Source: Sphingomonadales bacterium (GTDB lineage Bacteria; Bacteroidota; Bacteroidia; UBA7662). Taken from it: a DNA stretch of 7,067 nt. The notes below the pieces were generated by a model that saw nothing but the letters and a program-made list of their open reading frames with translations, was not told where the DNA came from and searched no databases. A program made the position numbers and the translations under genes. Shown in pieces: positions 6,999 to 7,067 of this stretch. The DNA is taken from contig VHBD01000078.1 in the NCBI GenBank assembly GCA_016872125.1, positions 1-7,067 on the forward strand. Direction: 5' to 3'. Each line of letters starts with the position of its first letter. The first letter of the stretch is position 1.

Positions 6999-7067
6999 TA
7001 TCGCTGGACCACTTCCCGCAAATACTCACGGCTGAGATGGGTGTAGATTTCGGTGGTCAAAATGGAC
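6959..7067 (-). CDS. xerD: Tyrosine recombinase XerD, C-terminal end (gene continues beyond the window)
   Basis: The last 35 codons and the TGA stop of a minus-strand gene are visible; its 5' part lies beyond the right edge. The translation begins SILTTEIYTHLSREYLREV, continues VQRYHPMSGL and ends KRRNSS. TTEIYTHL is the C-terminal catalytic motif of tyrosine recombinases; the nucleophilic tyrosine is the eighth visible residue (codon 7043-7045). The following REYLREVVQRYHP matches XerD of Bacteroidota better than XerC, which is why I prefer XerD. XerC/XerD resolve chromosome dimers at dif during cell division. A tail of nine residues (SGLKRRNSS) follows the HPM where many homologues end HPR. 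The gene converges on valS and shares its last 40 bases with it on the opposite strand. Another Xer-family integrase cannot be excluded from so short a piece. Confidence 0.82.
   Translation of the reverse strand, partial: SILTTEIYTHLSREYLREVVQRYHPMSGLKRRNSS

Noticed and set aside
6760..7029. 89-residue minus-strand open frame at the valS 3' end
   Set aside because: It is out of frame with the recognisable XerD C-terminus and lies mostly antisense to conserved valS; it has no recognisable domain.

Overview
The window looks like chromosomal core sequence from a member of the Bacteroidota, with roughly balanced base composition. The support is a C-terminal type IX secretion sorting domain on the first gene, promoter elements of the Bacteroidota kind (TAnnTTTG at -7, TTG/TTTG at -33), the absence of clear Shine-Dalgarno sequences, and MltG and XerD sequences typical of the phylum. 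Genus or family cannot be read from it. There is no sign of a mobile element, CRISPR array, phage or defence island, and no gene-free stretch longer than about 110 bases.

Layout. Bases 3-1025 (+) are the 3' part of a large secreted beta-sandwich protein ending in a T9SS sorting domain. A strong hairpin terminator follows and is shared with a tRNA-Leu(GAG) gene on the minus strand (1077-1163). That tRNA has its own well-formed promoter directly upstream. Next, on the minus strand, come mltG (endolytic murein transglycosylase) and, upstream of it and overlapping by ATGA, a seven-heme c-type cytochrome with a C-terminal TPR domain. A 66-base divergent promoter region separates the cytochrome gene from valS (valyl-tRNA synthetase, +), which starts at 4323. 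At the right edge, valS overlaps tail-to-tail by 40 bases with the 3' end of a minus-strand tyrosine recombinase, most likely xerD; only its last 35 codons are inside the window.

How the genes work together. valS, tRNA-Leu, mltG and xerD are housekeeping functions (translation, peptidoglycan chain termination, chromosome dimer resolution) and need no common theme. The one non-obvious arrangement is the cytochrome-mltG pair, which should share one transcript and be translationally coupled. It joins a periplasmic redox protein of unknown role to a cell-wall enzyme. The multiheme protein is the least understood gene here and the best candidate for follow-up. I do not see evidence for a wholly new multi-gene system.
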